Below are positions 7,641 to 21,400 of a stretch of DNA of 36,996 nt, piece by piece. Origin of the DNA: Verrucomicrobiaceae bacterium (GTDB taxonomy: Bacteria > Verrucomicrobiota > Verrucomicrobiia > Verrucomicrobiales > Verrucomicrobiaceae); assembly GCA_021151605.1 (NCBI GenBank), contig JAGKWZ010000025.1, positions 1 through 36,996 of the forward strand. Direction: 5' to 3'. The position numbers were made by a program, and so were the translations under genes. Position 1 is the stretch's first letter. Every line of letters starts with the position of its first letter. The notes under the pieces were generated by a model, which saw nothing but the letters and a program-made list of their open reading frames with translations, had not been told where the DNA came from and ran no database searches.

Positions 7641-9149
7641 ATGAAGTTTTTCCTGTTTGTTTTCACCCTGGCCACGCTGGCAACGGCTCACGCGGCTCCG
7701 CGCCCCAATGTCCTTTTCCTCATCGCGGATGACTTGAACAACAGCCTCGGCTGCTACGGGCACCCGCTGGTAAAAACGCCGAATCTCGACAAGCTGGCGG
7801 CACGCGGTGTGCGTTTCGAGAAAGCCGCCTGCCAGTTCCCTCTGTGCGGCCCGAGCCGAAATTCGATGCTCACAGGCCTCTACCCGAACAGCTCCGGCAT
7901 CCTCACGAACGGGCAGGTTTTTCGGCAGACCATCCCCACGCATGTCTCTCTACCTCAGGCGTTTCGGCAGGCGGGTTACTTCGCCGCACGGATCGGGAAG
8001 CTTTACCACTACAACGTGCCCAAATCGATCGGCACGAACGGGCACGATGACCCGGGATCTTGGGAACTGGAGCTGAATCCGGCTGGAGCGGATCGCATGC
8101 AGGATGAGCCAAATATTTTCAGCCTGCTGCCTGGAAACTTCGGCGGCACGCTGAGCTGGTATGCCTCGCCGAGTCCTGATGAAAAACACACCGATGGCCT
8201 GATGGCTCGTGATGCCGCCTGGGTCCTGGAACGTTGCGCGCGGGATAAGGAGCGGCCCTTCTTCCTTGCGCTCGGATTTTTCCGCCCGCACACGCCCTAT
8301 GTGTCTCCGAAGCAGTGGTTTGAAGGCTATCCCGTCGGTCAGATGCCCGTTGTTTCCGGTGTGGAGGAGGACCAAAAAGATCTGCCCAAGCACGCGCTCG
8401 GCAGCCAGAAGCAGGAGCAGGAAACTTTGACCGATGACCTCCGGCGTCAGGCAGTGCAGGCTTACTTTGCCGCCATCAGTTTCATGGATGCGCAGGCCGG
8501 AGTGGTGCTCGATGCCTTGGACAAGCTCGGCCTGAGTCAGAACACCATCGTCGTCTTCACCAGCGACCACGGCTATCACCTTGGCGAGCACGGCCTGTGG
8601 CAAAAGCAGAGCCTGTTTGAGGAAAGCGCCCGCGTGCCGCTGCTCATGGCCGGCCCGGGCATCACAAAGGGTGGCGTGGCCAAGGCTCCGGTGGGTTTGA
8701 TCGACCTTTATCCGACGCTGGCCGACCTCTGCGGAGTGAAGGCTCCTGCGAATCTCCAAGGGCAGAGCCTCGCCCCCATCCTCAAAGACACCACACAGAT
8801 GGGACGCGGCTGGGTGCTGAGTCAGGTGGTTCGTGGCGGTGGCTTCAAGCGCGCCGGAGCCAGTCCTGCGGCGGGAGACAATGGCCGCCGCATATTCGGC
8901 TACTCACTGCGCACGCCACGCTGGCGCTACACGGAGTGGGACGAGGGCAGGGAAGGCCGTGAGCTTTACGATCACGATGCTGACCCGAAGGAACTCACCA
9001 ATCTAGCCGACAAAGCAGATCACGCGGCAACCATCACGGAATTATCCGGGAAGATTCAGACCGCAGCGAAGGCTACTTTCCCCGCCGATGGCGTGACGCC
9101 GAAGCTTCAGGAAGCCAGCATGTGGGCCCCAAATCTTACCGACCCTTAA
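7641..9149 (+). CDS. secreted type I sulfatase (iduronate-2-sulfatase-like)
   Basis: The protein has a signal peptide (about residues 1-18, cleavage near AHA/AP) and an alkaline-phosphatase-fold sulfatase domain. The metal ligands are in LIADDLN (D30, D31). The C-x-P-S-R formylglycine signature is CGPSR starting at C69, followed by SMLTGLYP. The second metal pair is TSDHGYHLGEHGLW (D309, H310). A C-terminal YDHDADPKELTNLADK segment is typical of iduronate-2-sulfatase-like bacterial enzymes. It should hydrolyse sulfate esters of algal or animal polysaccharides in the periplasm or outside the cell once C69 is oxidised to formylglycine; no maturase gene is in the window. Length (502 aa) is normal. 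A glycan-degrading role fits the DUF1080 and glycosyltransferase-like neighbours, but the substrate is unknown. Confidence 0.93.
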   Translation: MKFFLFVFTLATLATAHAAPRPNVLFLIADDLNNSLGCYGHPLVKTPNLDKLAARGVRFEKAACQFPLCGPSRNSMLTGLYPNSSGILTNGQVFRQTIPTHVSLPQAFRQAGYFAARIGKLYHYNVPKSIGTNGHDDPGSWELELNPAGADRMQDEPNIFSLLPGNFGGTLSWYASPSPDEKHTDGLMARDAAWVLERCARDKERPFFLALGFFRPHTPYVSPKQWFEGYPVGQMPVVSGVEEDQKDLPKHALGSQKQEQETLTDDLRRQAVQAYFAAISFMDAQAGVVLDALDKLGLSQNTIVVFTSDHGYHLGEHGLWQKQSLFEESARVPLLMAGPGITKGGVAKAPVGLIDLYPTLADLCGVKAPANLQGQSLAPILKDTTQMGRGWVLSQVVRGGGFKRAGASPAAGDNGRRIFGYSLRTPRWRYTEWDEGREGRELYDHDADPKELTNLADKADHAATITELSGKIQTAAKATFPADGVTPKLQEASMWAPNLTDP

Positions 9150-9169
9150 AACTCAAATCGCTGACAAGG

Positions 9170-9283
9170 CATAAGCTGGTCTTCCAGCTCGACCAAAGCA
9201 ACGCCGCAGGGAATGCACTGCTACGACGAATCCCTTGCGTGATTGGAAATAGAGCGACTGAGAGGATACCCTTAAGTCTATGA
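9170..9283 (+). pseudogene. decayed fragment of a paralogue of the 6475 glycosyltransferase-like gene
   Basis: The first 30 bp from 9170 match 7240-7269 with one mismatch visible by eye (cataagctggtcttccagct is identical). Translated, the fragment gives HKLVFQLDQSNAAGNALL, then RRIPCVIGN and TERIP. This aligns with HKLVFQLDQSS, a four-residue gap, RVPCVGGN and AERIV in the intact gene. It has no start codon and stops at 9281-9283. A short open stretch in another frame follows to 9366 and might be a frameshifted continuation, but I cannot align it. The remnant lies between the sulfatase stop and the giant gene and is the only recognisable sequence in that gap. Confidence 0.75.
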
Positions 9284-9444
9284 ACCCATTCAATTGCGCA
9301 CAATTCATCAAGGGAGTTCTGGGCAATCCTGTAGCGCCTGAGACTGAGCTATTTTCAGTCAATTAAACATCGACTTTGTGTTCAAGATTCGATGAGGCTG
9401 GCGTAATTGTCACTTCACTCGACTCCAACCAAGTCCCCCCAACC

Positions 9445-12400
9445 ATGCTAAAGCTACGCCAGAATAGACGTATTCTGGGCACATTCCTCTGTGTCCTCAC
9501 CGCCATCTCACAGATCCGACAGCCTTTGATGGCCGCCACTTACTATTGGGATATCGATGCGTCAGAGTCTGGCAATTTGGTCGATGGCACAAATCTCGGA
9601 GGAAATGGCACATGGGATATCGCCACATCAAACTGGTGGCCGGTTCCTTCATCCTCATTAACGACATGGGGAAATAGCAGTTCAGATATTGCAATCTTCT
9701 CGAAGGCTTTCGCTGCTGTGCCGCTGAATAACACCGTCACCTTGAGCGGCGCGATCACCGCGAATCAGGTGCGATTTAATCGCTCTAGCTACACGCTGGC
9801 AGGGGGGACGTCTCTGACACTAGCAGGCGCAGGAGCCGGGTTTTACGCTGAGTTGGGTGAGTCTGCCACGATCAACTCCGTGCTTGCGGGCACAGATGGC
9901 CTGACAAAGTCAGGTGGTGGCTCGATCCGACTTGCCGGAGTTAACACCTACACGGGTGTAACGACGATCAGCCATGGCAGTCTAGTTGTCTCGGATACAA
10001 ACCAGCTTGGCGCTGATACGTCGGCGGTCGTGGTAACAGGTTCTGCAACGCGTGGCTTTGGGGGCGGGGCCTTGGTCGTGGACGGAACGTCGATGGGAGT
10101 CAACCTTTCCCGAAATCTGTCGTTGCAAGGCTATGGTCCCATTTCGGACCGGAGTGCTGCTCTTGTGAGTGTCGGAAACAACACACTCTCTGGCAGTGTA
10201 AACATGAGTGTTCCTGCCTCGGGGGCTGGTATCAGCACTCGAATGACCGCATCGAATGGGACCTTGACCCTCAGTGGTTCACTCGATGTCGATACAGTGA
10301 TCGCTATCGGCACCACTGGCACGGCAGTCAGCACGTTTGGCGGCGTTAATCAGGCCGGTGTGTCCAACTACAATTTGACTGGAGCATTGACCGGTGATGG
10401 AACTTTGGAAAAGTCGGGTGGAGGCACATTGATTCTGAATCCATCCAACTCCTTGGGTTTCTCAGGTGCCGTACGGGTAAGCACTAGTGCCACAGGGCAG
10501 CAGAGCACTGTTAGAATTACATCCAATGGTGTGCTTGGCACCCGCACAGCGTCGGGGATTAGCAGCGTGCTGGATATCAACGCTGGCATTCTCGAGTTGC
10601 GCATGGATTCGCCACTGATTCAGTCGGGCGGTAGCAATGCGAATGTTTACATTCGCGGCAATGGCAGCACCCTGTTCGCAGACCATTCTGCTGGCGGAAG
10701 CGCGCTTAACGGTGTCGCCAACTTTGGCATTTTGACACATGAAGACGGTGCTGGCGTCACCTTCAGCAGTCGCAACGGCTATGGAATGGCATTCACCACT
10801 TCGCCCGTGAATGGTGCGGATGGGGACAGCACCTTTACCAATAGTCTAGGCGGCACGCTCAGCTTCACGGGAGCTTTCTGGAGCAATGCCAACAATACAG
10901 CCAATCGAACGATGAACATCGCTGGCAATGGTAACACGCTCATCAACGGCAACGTGACCGCTTCCGCGGCTGCCTTCAATCACAACTTAGCGAAGACAGG
11001 TACGGGTCTCCTCACCATCTTAGGTAACGCGGCGACTCTCGATGGTACGGTGAGTGTACAAGGCTCGATGGCGATCACAGACTTCAGATCCATCGGTGCC
11101 GCTGGGAGCGCGGAAACCATCACGCTGGGAAATGCAACCACCACAGCAGGCAATTTGATCATCGGCACCTCGACAGCGCCCACAGTTGCTAACCTGACTT
11201 CTTCACGGCCCATCGTTCTGAATGGCACTACTGCCTCGAACTCAATTTATGCGAATCAAGCTGGCACCACCGGAGTAACTCTGAACGGCACCATTACCAA
11301 GCCTGTTGCAACCACCGGAAATTTGATTTTGGGTGGCACCAGCGGTGCCGACAACAATTTGGCATCTGCCATACCGCTTACTGGAACTGGCGGCTTGGTC
11401 AAAGTTGGAGTCGGCACTTGGGTGCTTTCCGGCACTAATCTTTACACGGGCGCTACTTCGATTGCCAACGGCACGCTAAAACTGAGGGCCAATGCGGCGA
11501 CGTCAACGATCGTGGATAACGCCTCAGGCGTGACTTTTGCACAAACCAACCAGTATGCTGGCGGCACGCTTGAGCTGGTAGGTCAGAATAGTGTCAATAA
11601 TGTAGAAACGATGGCGGCCCTGACACCGACGGATGGGGCCAACAAGCTGCGACTTACTCCTGGCGTAGGTGGTACGGCCTCCATGGTGTTCACCTCCGTT
11701 GGAACTATTGGTGATGGTGCGACAGTGAACATCATTGGTTCCAATGGCACGACGAACACCGTCACACTCACCGGCCAAGCCGGCTTGAACGCGTCGCCAC
11801 GTCTCTTTTTTGGCGGCACCGATTTTGCGTTTGGCGGTGCTGGCGGTGTGATGCGAGCACCGATTTATGGGACGGATGCTGGTTTTGTGAATGCGCCTGC
11901 GGGTGCTGCTCTGCCTGCGGGTGCGGATAGCTTTTCCATTAACGGTGCCATCACTGCCCAGGGATCGCAGACTGTGGACACACTCAAATTTAATGGCGCT
12001 CAGTCCCTGACACTGTCTAGCGGTTCTACCCTGACCATTCGCACGGGGGCGGCAAACACGGATGGTGCCATTTTGGCAACAGGGGGTGCCTCGACGATCA
12101 CGGGCGGTACCGGACTCAGCACGGGTGGCAGTGGTTCTCTGACCTTTTATGTAAACGGAGCGACTGACACCCTCACGATCGATACCGTTCTCACTGCAGG
12201 CACCACAGGTGGCATCACCAAAAGCGGTGCTGGAACGCTCATTTTGACCAAGGATAACTTACAAACCGGAACGATCACCATCAATGAGGGGACTATTCAG
12301 TTGTCAGGCACCGGAGATCTTGGTGCTGCCTCTGCCTTAACGATGCGACAGGCGACGACGTTTAATCTCAATGGTATCACTCCCGTGAGCAGTGTTAATG

Positions 12401-15400
12401 CATTCACGAACAACGGCACGGTGACCAGTATTGCACCCGCAACTTTCACGGTGGGTGGAGCTAACGGAACGGGGACATCACTCGGCATTGTAAGTGGAGC
12501 GATTAGCTTGACCAAAATCGGCACGGGCGCACAAAGCTGGCTGGGAAACAGCACCTACACCGGAGTCACGACGATTGGCAGCACTGGCCTCGTGACTGTG
12601 GACACCTTGGCAAACGGTGGGCTAGCCAGTGGTATTGGCGCTTCGACCAGCGACGCAGCTAACCTCGTATTCAATGGTTCGACGGGTGGACTGGTCTACC
12701 AGGGAAACATCGTTGATGGCAACCTCACCTATGGATCCAGATCTGCTTCCACTGATCGCCTCTTCACCCTTTCGGGCACAGGTGCTACCCTTTCGAGCAC
12801 CGCCTCGAATGGCAACTCCATCGTCTGGAGCAACACAGGAGCGATTGCACACGGTATTGTGGGCCCTCAAGCACTAATCTTCACGGGCACTTCCACGGCT
12901 GACAACACCTTCAATCCTCAGCTCTCTGACAGCGGCACCGGTTCCAATATCACCAGCGTGACCAAGACTGCAGCAGGGCAATGGAACCTTGGAAACAGTG
13001 CTAATAACTACACAGGAGCCACAACGATCTCTGAAGGCATTCTTGGTTTGAATAACAACGGTGCTTTACCACTAAATAGTCCTCTTGCCTTGGGCACGAC
13101 TACGACTTCGGGGATTCTCCAGATGAGCGGTAGCTTCACTCGAAACGTTGCTGCAACAGCCACGGCAGGCAGTGGAACTGTGACCTGGACGGGCACCACT
13201 GGTAGCGGTGGTTTCGCCGCGCATTCCACGCCTCTTACCGTTACTTTGAACAACGACGCTGTCACTCCGCTGAACTGGGGCGCGGGCGGATTTGTCGGCA
13301 CCGGAAGCGTCCAATCACTTCTTTTGAACTCCTCCACGGCTTTGTCTGAAGTGATTTTCGCCAATGCTATTAACTTCAATGCGGCTGTTCGCACGGTCAG
13401 TGTTGGCGATAACGGAAACACGGGCGCCGACTTCGCAACCATGAGCGGAGTGCTCAGTGGCGCAGGTGCCAGTGGTCTCAGGAAAGAAGGCGGCGGCATC
13501 TTGCGGCTGACCGGAGCGAATACTTACACTGGAGTGACAGACGTCAGCGCCGGAACTTTGGTCGTGACTTCACTCGGGCTTAGCACGAGTGGCGCAAACA
13601 CCGCCACCAGTGTTGGGGTGAGTGGAATTGGAGTCACCTTTGATGACACCAACGCAGTCACACTTGGGAATGCAGGCACAGGCGGTGGTATCCTCCAATA
13701 TGTGGGTGCAGGTGAAACCAGTGACAGGAAGATCCGACTCAATAGCACCACAGGTAGTAACCAGATCCACGCAGAAGGCTCTGGCCCACTGATTCTCACC
13801 AATGTCATCAATGACTTCGCGACTCCGACTGGAAACAAAACACTGTTTCTGCGTGGTAGCAATACTGCTGGAAACATAATCACGAGCATCCTCAGCAACG
13901 ATGCTGGTGGAGGCACGCTTGGGGTGACCGTCGATGGTGGCGCTACCTGGATCTTGACCGGAGCCAGCACCTACACGGGCACGACAACCGTCGGTGCCGG
14001 TGCGTTGGGGATCGGAACCAGTTCGCTGGGTAGCGGGATCGGAAATTTTGACCTGAATGCAGGAACCTTCTTTGCGTATGGCGCAGATCGTACGGTTTCG
14101 AATCCGGTGCGTCTGATTAACAATGTGACCACTGCGGCATCTGGGGACTACAGTCTGACTTTCTCACAGCCACTCCAGTTGCTGAACGCAGCCAACAACA
14201 CGGCGCTGACGAACAACATCGTTTCTGGCAAGAGTCTGACATTTGCTGGTATGAACGCTAACTCGTTGCCTAATAACGCCAACCGTCTTTGGACGTTGGA
14301 TGGCTCGGGCACCACCATCATTAACGGAGACATTACGACATCTCAGACGGCCGCAGGTGGTCTGAACATCACCAAAAACGGCACTGGTATCCTGATCCTG
14401 GGTGGGACTGGCAGTAACACCAACAACTTTAACCGCAACAATGCCGGCATCGACTTTGACCGTGGCACGATTCTCCTCACAGCTAGCGAAGTAATTGGTC
14501 ATGGATTGGATACCCAAACCGTCCCAGTCGCCTATGGTGGATTAACGCTCAGCCCGGAACTCGCCACTAGCGACACCGCCACTTTCGATCTCAATGGTCA
14601 AACCGAAACGATCAATGCACTGACTGCTACGACAGATGGCACGGTGATCATTGATAACAGCTCCACGAGTGCGGCTACTTTCCGCTTTGGTGCCAACAAT
14701 AGCACCGTCAACTTTGGTTCCGGCGCTGGCACATACAGCATCAGTAACACGGGTGCTGGTGCTCTCTCGATCGTTAAGCTTGGTAACACGATCGCGACCT
14801 TCAATGCAGGAATGACCCTTTCCCACAAGGGTATCACGGCCAGCGAAGGTGGTGGTGCTTTCAACATCGCCTCTCCGGTCACGGCGACGACCGGTCTTCG
14901 TGCCATCGAGGCAAGTACTCTGGCTTTGACGGGCGGCTTGACCAATCCCAACCTGATCACAAGCCTTGAGGTCGGTGGGGGATCTACTCTCAGTCTTCTG
15001 GATGGTGCTGGCAGCCTGATCTCCAACCTCACAAGTCTGAGTTTGGGTAACACAGGCACTGGAACAGTCACCCTGAACCTCAACATCGGCGATAGTGCCA
15101 CAGACACTCTCACCCTCTTGACCGGCGGCACGCTGAACTTGGGCAACACAATCACCTTCAATATGACGGACGCGGGCCTCAGCCCTCTCACGACCTACAC
15201 CTTGCTCAACCTGAGTAGCGGTGGCCTCAACTCTTTCGGCTTGGGGAATATCATTCAGGGAGCGACTCCCGGCGGATTCACGGCACCCACATGGACAGTT
15301 ACCGACAATGTCGTTCAGATCACAACCGGGACATTGATCACGGGTTCCTCTTGGTGGAATGCCGGAGGCACCCTAGACAACTGGAATGACGTGGCAAACT

Positions 15401-18400
15401 GGTCCATCACAGACAAAACAGGTTCCATTTCCGCAGCATCAATTCCTGGGCAGGGCACGGATGTCATCTTCATTGCGGACAACATCGCTGGCGGTGCAGC
15501 TATCACCACCACCTTGGAGCAGAACTTCAAAGTGAACTCGCTGAACTTTGAAGCCAGCACCAATCCTGCCAACACCCCGGCTTCCGTAACGATCAATCCC
15601 GGGACAATCACCACCAGTCGGCTTGAAGTCGCACCGCAGCTTCCAACTGCTGGGGTGGCGATCAGCACTGGCGGTCCTGCAGCGGTGACTATTTCGGCTC
15701 CCTTCCGCCTCGGCAATCATCAGACTTGGACCGTGGCAGATGCAACCTCCACCCTTACCCTCTCAGGTAGCCTTCAGGGCGAGAAGGATGTAACGAAGGC
15801 AGGTGCAGGCAGGGTAATTCTTTCTGGTGCAGCCGATTCCTCCTTCAATGCCGGACTCACTACCGACATTACAGTGACAGCAGGCAATCTCGAACTGACC
15901 AACGTTGGAGCCCTTGGTACAGTTGTGAATGGCAACCTCGCCAACGTCATCGTCAATGGTGGAGGTTTCTACTTTAATGGAGCGGCATCCACCATACCCA
16001 ACCCCATCAGCCTGAGTGGTGGCTCTCTCTCCGCAGGTGGCGGCACCCAGACCTACAGCGGAACGGTCAACGTCAGCTCGGCCTCTACCATCAACATGGC
16101 CGACTCCAATGGACCGAATACCAATACAGCACGGAGCATTACACTCTCCGGCGTTGTCAGTGGGAACGGCAATCTAACAATCGACAGCAACAACACGGCT
16201 TCCTCCGGCAACCAGTTGGGAGGCACCCTTACCATGAACAACGCCGCCAACACTTGGACTGGGGATCTCTTCCTCAACCGTGGCACTGTCACCCTGGCCG
16301 CTGCGGCGAGTCCTAACCTCACAAGCAATGACGTCACCTTCAATTCTTTCGGGCGTGTGATTCTTCAGTCCGTCAACGGGGCAGTATTAAATCGGACGGG
16401 TGCTCTTAGCTTCGCGAATAGTGCCGTCGGAGAGTTTCAGGTGGATAACACAAGCGGGACCCTGACTTCCAATTACACGGTCAATCAAAACGCGGCGCTA
16501 ACCCTCGGTGCTGGCTCGGCAGCTCGAATCTTCCTGGCAGATGCCGCCAGCCAGTTAAACTTGAATGCCGGAGTGGTACTTAACGGTAACGCCAGCATCT
16601 CTGTCGCAGGTGGAGATGCCGACTCTGTGGTGCTGATCGATACGGTCGGTATTTCCGATGGCGGAAACAGCTTCGCCCTAGCCATCAACGACGACACAGG
16701 TGGCTGGGCTCAGACGAATACCCGTGTGCAAATCAACGTGGCGAGCACCCACGGAGGCGGCACAACCCTCGCTGATGGCATCCTTATTCTTGGAAACAAA
16801 AATGCCCTTGGCACAGGTGCATTCACCGTGACGGGTGGCACCTTGCAGGGAGCCGTTGACCTCACAGGTGCCAACGCACTAACGTATGCCACTACCTTGG
16901 CTGGCAATCTTACGGTTTCTGGGACAAATAATATCACCTTCAACAGCACGGTCGTGCAGTCAGGTGGTAACCGCACTCTCACCAGCAGCCTCACGGGGCC
17001 GGCTGCTCTTCTCATCAACCAGTTGAATCTTGCTGAGGCAGCATCTGTCGCCGCTCGCACCCTTACCGTTTCTGGTGCGGGCCTGACCACAATCAATACA
17101 CTGGTCAACAACGACCAGAACAACATTCTGACCAACAACATGACGGTCAACACGCTGATGATCGGCGCAGTGGCTATTTCTGACAACGCGTTGGTGGGAC
17201 GCACTTTGGAGTTCGGAGGCACAGGGAATACGGCCGTGACCGGCTTGATTGAAGACGTTGCTGGCGGAGGTGGTGTGGCGGGCACCCTTCAAAAAACAGG
17301 CACTGGCACGCTCACTCTCCAGGGAACCAATACCTTCACGGGGCCAGTCAATTTGAACGGCGGCAATCTTGACTTCTCCACCGTCACCAACATCGGGGGT
17401 GCTGCCAGCAATCTCGGAGCTGGCAGCGTCATCAATCTCGGCGGTGGCACCCTGCGTTTCATTGGCAGCACCAGTCAAACGACGGACCGCCCCATCAACG
17501 CGAGTGTCAATTCGACCTTGAACACCTCTGGTACTAGCGGCGCCGAGATCAGCTACACAGGTCCTGTCAACATGGGGGCTTTTCAACTCACCCTCACAGG
17601 TGCAGCTTACAGCAACGTCGGCAACCTATCTGGCGGCATTACCCAGACTGGCACGGCTGCGGATATTTTGGTGAATTCCGGCACTTGGAACCTCACCGGA
17701 ACCAACACCTTCTCTGATGACGTCATCGTTACCGGCACGTCTGCAATCCTGAATTTGAACTCCACAGGCACGCTTGCATACACTGCTGGCACCAGTAACG
17801 GACTATACTCGCGTGACGGGGCCGTAATCAACATCAACGTGGCCAACGCGGGCGGCGTCGCCAACAGCGGAAGCCTCGACTTTATTCTTATTGCCGATAC
17901 ACCAAGTGGCGCGGCAGCCACGCTAAACATGGCGAGTGGCAGTAGCATCGAGACACCGCGCTTGGATGTGGGATCCACCGTCATTCCAGGAAGAACTGGC
18001 AACGTTACCGGCACAGGGCTGATCACGGTCACCAGCACCGCCACTGACTACCTCACAGGCATCCGTCTTTTTGATGGTTCCATCACGGCGAATTTGGCCG
18101 GTGTATCCAGCATACTCAAGCAGGGTTTGGCGGACTTCACGTTGAGTGGAAACAATAGTGGCCTCACCGGCACGGTGGCCGCCACTCGTATTGATGCTGG
18201 AAATCTGATCCTCGATTACACGACCCAAAATAACAACAAGATCAGTGCCGTCGCTGCTCTCGACATGCGTGGAGCCACACTGACTCTCAATGGAAACAAA
18301 GCAGCGGCCACCTCTCAAACAGTCGCAAGCTTCACCTTGGCTAATGGTGGTGCGAACACCATCGGCCTGAATGCTGGAACAAGCCAGGCTCTGGTCCTTA

Positions 18401-21400
18401 ACTTGGGTGCCATCACCCGTGCCGCAACCGCTGGCACTCTCCGCGTGCAATTGCCGACCGGCACTCAGGATGCAACAAATGGCATCACCACGACCACAGC
18501 AGTTAATGCTTTTGGGACCTTGGGCGGCTTCCTCACCGTCACAGATGCCACCGGCACTTACTTCGCTGCCAAGAGCGGGAACAACATCATCGCGGTCACA
18601 CCCACAGTGGCAGCCGACGCCAGTGCTTGGACCAACGGACAAAATGTCACAAACACGGGCTCGTCCTTCTCTGGCACCACCGGTTTGCGCTCGATCAACT
18701 CACTTAGCTTTAACCACGCTACGGGTGGCACGATCACAGTCGCCAACACTGCCACTCTGGATCTGTTCAATGGAGGCGCTTTGGTCACCAGTAATGTGAC
18801 CGGAGGTGCTCCTACCATTACTGGAGGGCGCCTGACATCATCCGTCGCAGATATCATCGTCACGCATGATGGAACAGCTCCCTTGACCATTGCCTCGCAG
18901 ATCGGTCTCAGCAACGGGGTCACCAAAGCCGGGAATGGCTCCTTGCTGATTAATGGTGCCATCAACAATTACACCGCAGCCACGCAGATTCTCTCTGGCA
19001 CCCTCCAAGTCTCCGGCGGAAATGCGATCGGCAATGCATCCTCCGTAGTCCTCTCGGATGATCGTGCCTCGACTCTCGAACTGCTGGCTAATGAGACCAT
19101 TGGAAACCTTTCTGGAGGCAATGTGGGCACAAGCCAAGTCTTCGGGACTGTCGCCTTGGGCGCCAATACCCTGAATATCAATTCGACGAGCAATGCTACT
19201 TACGCGGGTGTATTCACGGGAAGCGGTAGCATCGTGCGAAATGGCACCAGTGGCCTTGGGAACCTCCTCTTCACAGGTAACTCGGGTGCCGGTTTCACCG
19301 GAGCACTCGTCGCAAATGGAGGCCTCATGTATGTGGAGGGCGTCACAACGATGAATGCCTCAAGCCTCACCATCAACAAAGGCGGCTCCTTCCTCATCAG
19401 CAACAATAGCACCACCCGCTCGGGGACTCGATTCCTGGATACCATGCCTATCACTCTCAATTCGGCGGATGGTGCCTGGGGCACTGAAACACGACCAAGC
19501 GGGCTCTCGATCCGCACTGATCAGGGTGCAGCGACCAATGAAACCGTGGGAGTGCTAAATCTGGCTTCTGGAGCCAGTTACTTCCGAGGGGACGCTACGG
19601 CTGCCGGTGCGGTGTCCGGCATCATTACCAGTGACATTGTTCGCTCCAACTCATCCACGATTAATGCTCGTGGTCGTGGCCTTGGTGCAACGGCAGGAGA
19701 CCGTAACTTCCTGAGGATCGCTTCAGGCACCGCCAATGAGACTGCGTTTGCAGCTACGCTTGTCGGTGGCGCAGGTGCGGCAGGTTCAAAAAATATCTCT
19801 ATTTTGCCTTGGGGAATTGGGGAAGTGACAACCGCTAGCCTTGCTGATGCCAATATGGGCAACTCGCTTCTAACTTATGTCGTTGCTACTGGAAGTGGAG
19901 CAGGCCTCCGGCCACTCGATTTTGCGACAGAGTACAGCACATTTGCCAGCAAGACGGCCAATACGGATAACCTCCGCGAGTCCCTAGCCGCAGACCTCAC
20001 TGGAATCGTGGGTCAGACGATCAGCTCCCTTGTTATCAATAACAGCAACACGGCGGCAGGTTCAGTCAATGTGACTGGCACAGGTGCCGCTCAGACGCTT
20101 GCAGTAACTTCGGGCACCATGCTCTTCACTGCGACTGCCGCAGTCACTGGCACTCCGGCCATCGGAATTAACTTGGGTGGTTTTGACGGTGGTATCACCG
20201 TTGGTGGCACCAATGAATATGTGATCTTTGTCCAGAATCCCACCTCCGCAGCGGCTGGTGGCACAGTTACGGCGACCATTTCCTCTCCGCTCACATCGAG
20301 TGCCGATATCACCAAGTCAGGGCGTGGCACACTTGTCCTAAGTGCCATCAATACAGCAGGCGGTGGAGCGAGAAAAACGACTCTGAATGAGGGCATTCTT
20401 GAAATTTCAGACTTGGATAACATCGGCGGCAATACCGGAAGCTTGGTATTTGCGGGCGGCACGCTACGACTCGGCACCGCTCTGACGGATGATATCTCTT
20501 CCCGCAGTATCACGTTCCTCAATGGCGGTGGCACAATCGACACCAATACGGTCAATTTGGTTCTGGCCAATTCCGTCGGGTCTGGTGTTGGCGGCTTCAC
20601 GAAGATGGGCGCGGGTACACTTACCCTGGGTGCTGCCAGTACTTACACCGGCCAGACCACCGTCTCTGCTGGAACGCTGGCGACCACAGCGAACAATGCC
20701 ACGGGCAGCGGAGGCGCTTTGGTTGTCGGTGCAGGGGCGACACTGGATATCGGCACCAATTCGATCACCCACAGCACCGTTACCACCACAGGTGCCAGCC
20801 CAATCATTACAGGCGCGGGCACGATGACATCGAGTGGCGGATTCAATTTCACCCATACGGGTGATACCACCGTCGATGCACTGCTAGCGGGCTCAGGTGG
20901 CTTGTTCAAAAACCAGACCAACGTCCTCACGCTGAATGGTGCGAGTACCTACACAGGCGGAACCGAAATCCAGAGCGGAACAGTCGCCGTTTCCACCCTT
21001 GCCAATGCTGGTGTGGCTAGCTCTCTGGGGGCCCCTGCTGCTGGAACTGATGCATCAGTTATCCGCCTGGGGCTGACAACTGCTGTGACTGCGCTGAATT
21101 ACATTGGAACCACGAATAGCAGCACCAATCGAATCATCGCAATGCAGGGCACTACGGGCGGAGTTACGCTCAATGGAAACGGAACCGGGGCCGTCGACTA
21201 CACTGGTGGTGTGGCTGGCTACAGCACTGGAGCCAAGACTCTCACCCTGTCTGGCACCTCGTCTTCAACGGTGGTCAATCGCATGACAGGAGTCGCGGAT
21301 GGCATCGGCACCATCACGCTTGCCAAGTCGGGCACGAACCTCTGGGAAGTCTATGGATCAAGCTCTTACACTGGTGCCACTCAGATCAATGAGGGCACGC

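Noticed and set aside
9376..9444. Upstream GTG start for the giant gene
   Set aside because: It would place 23 hydrophilic residues before an otherwise perfect signal peptide; ATG 9445 is better.
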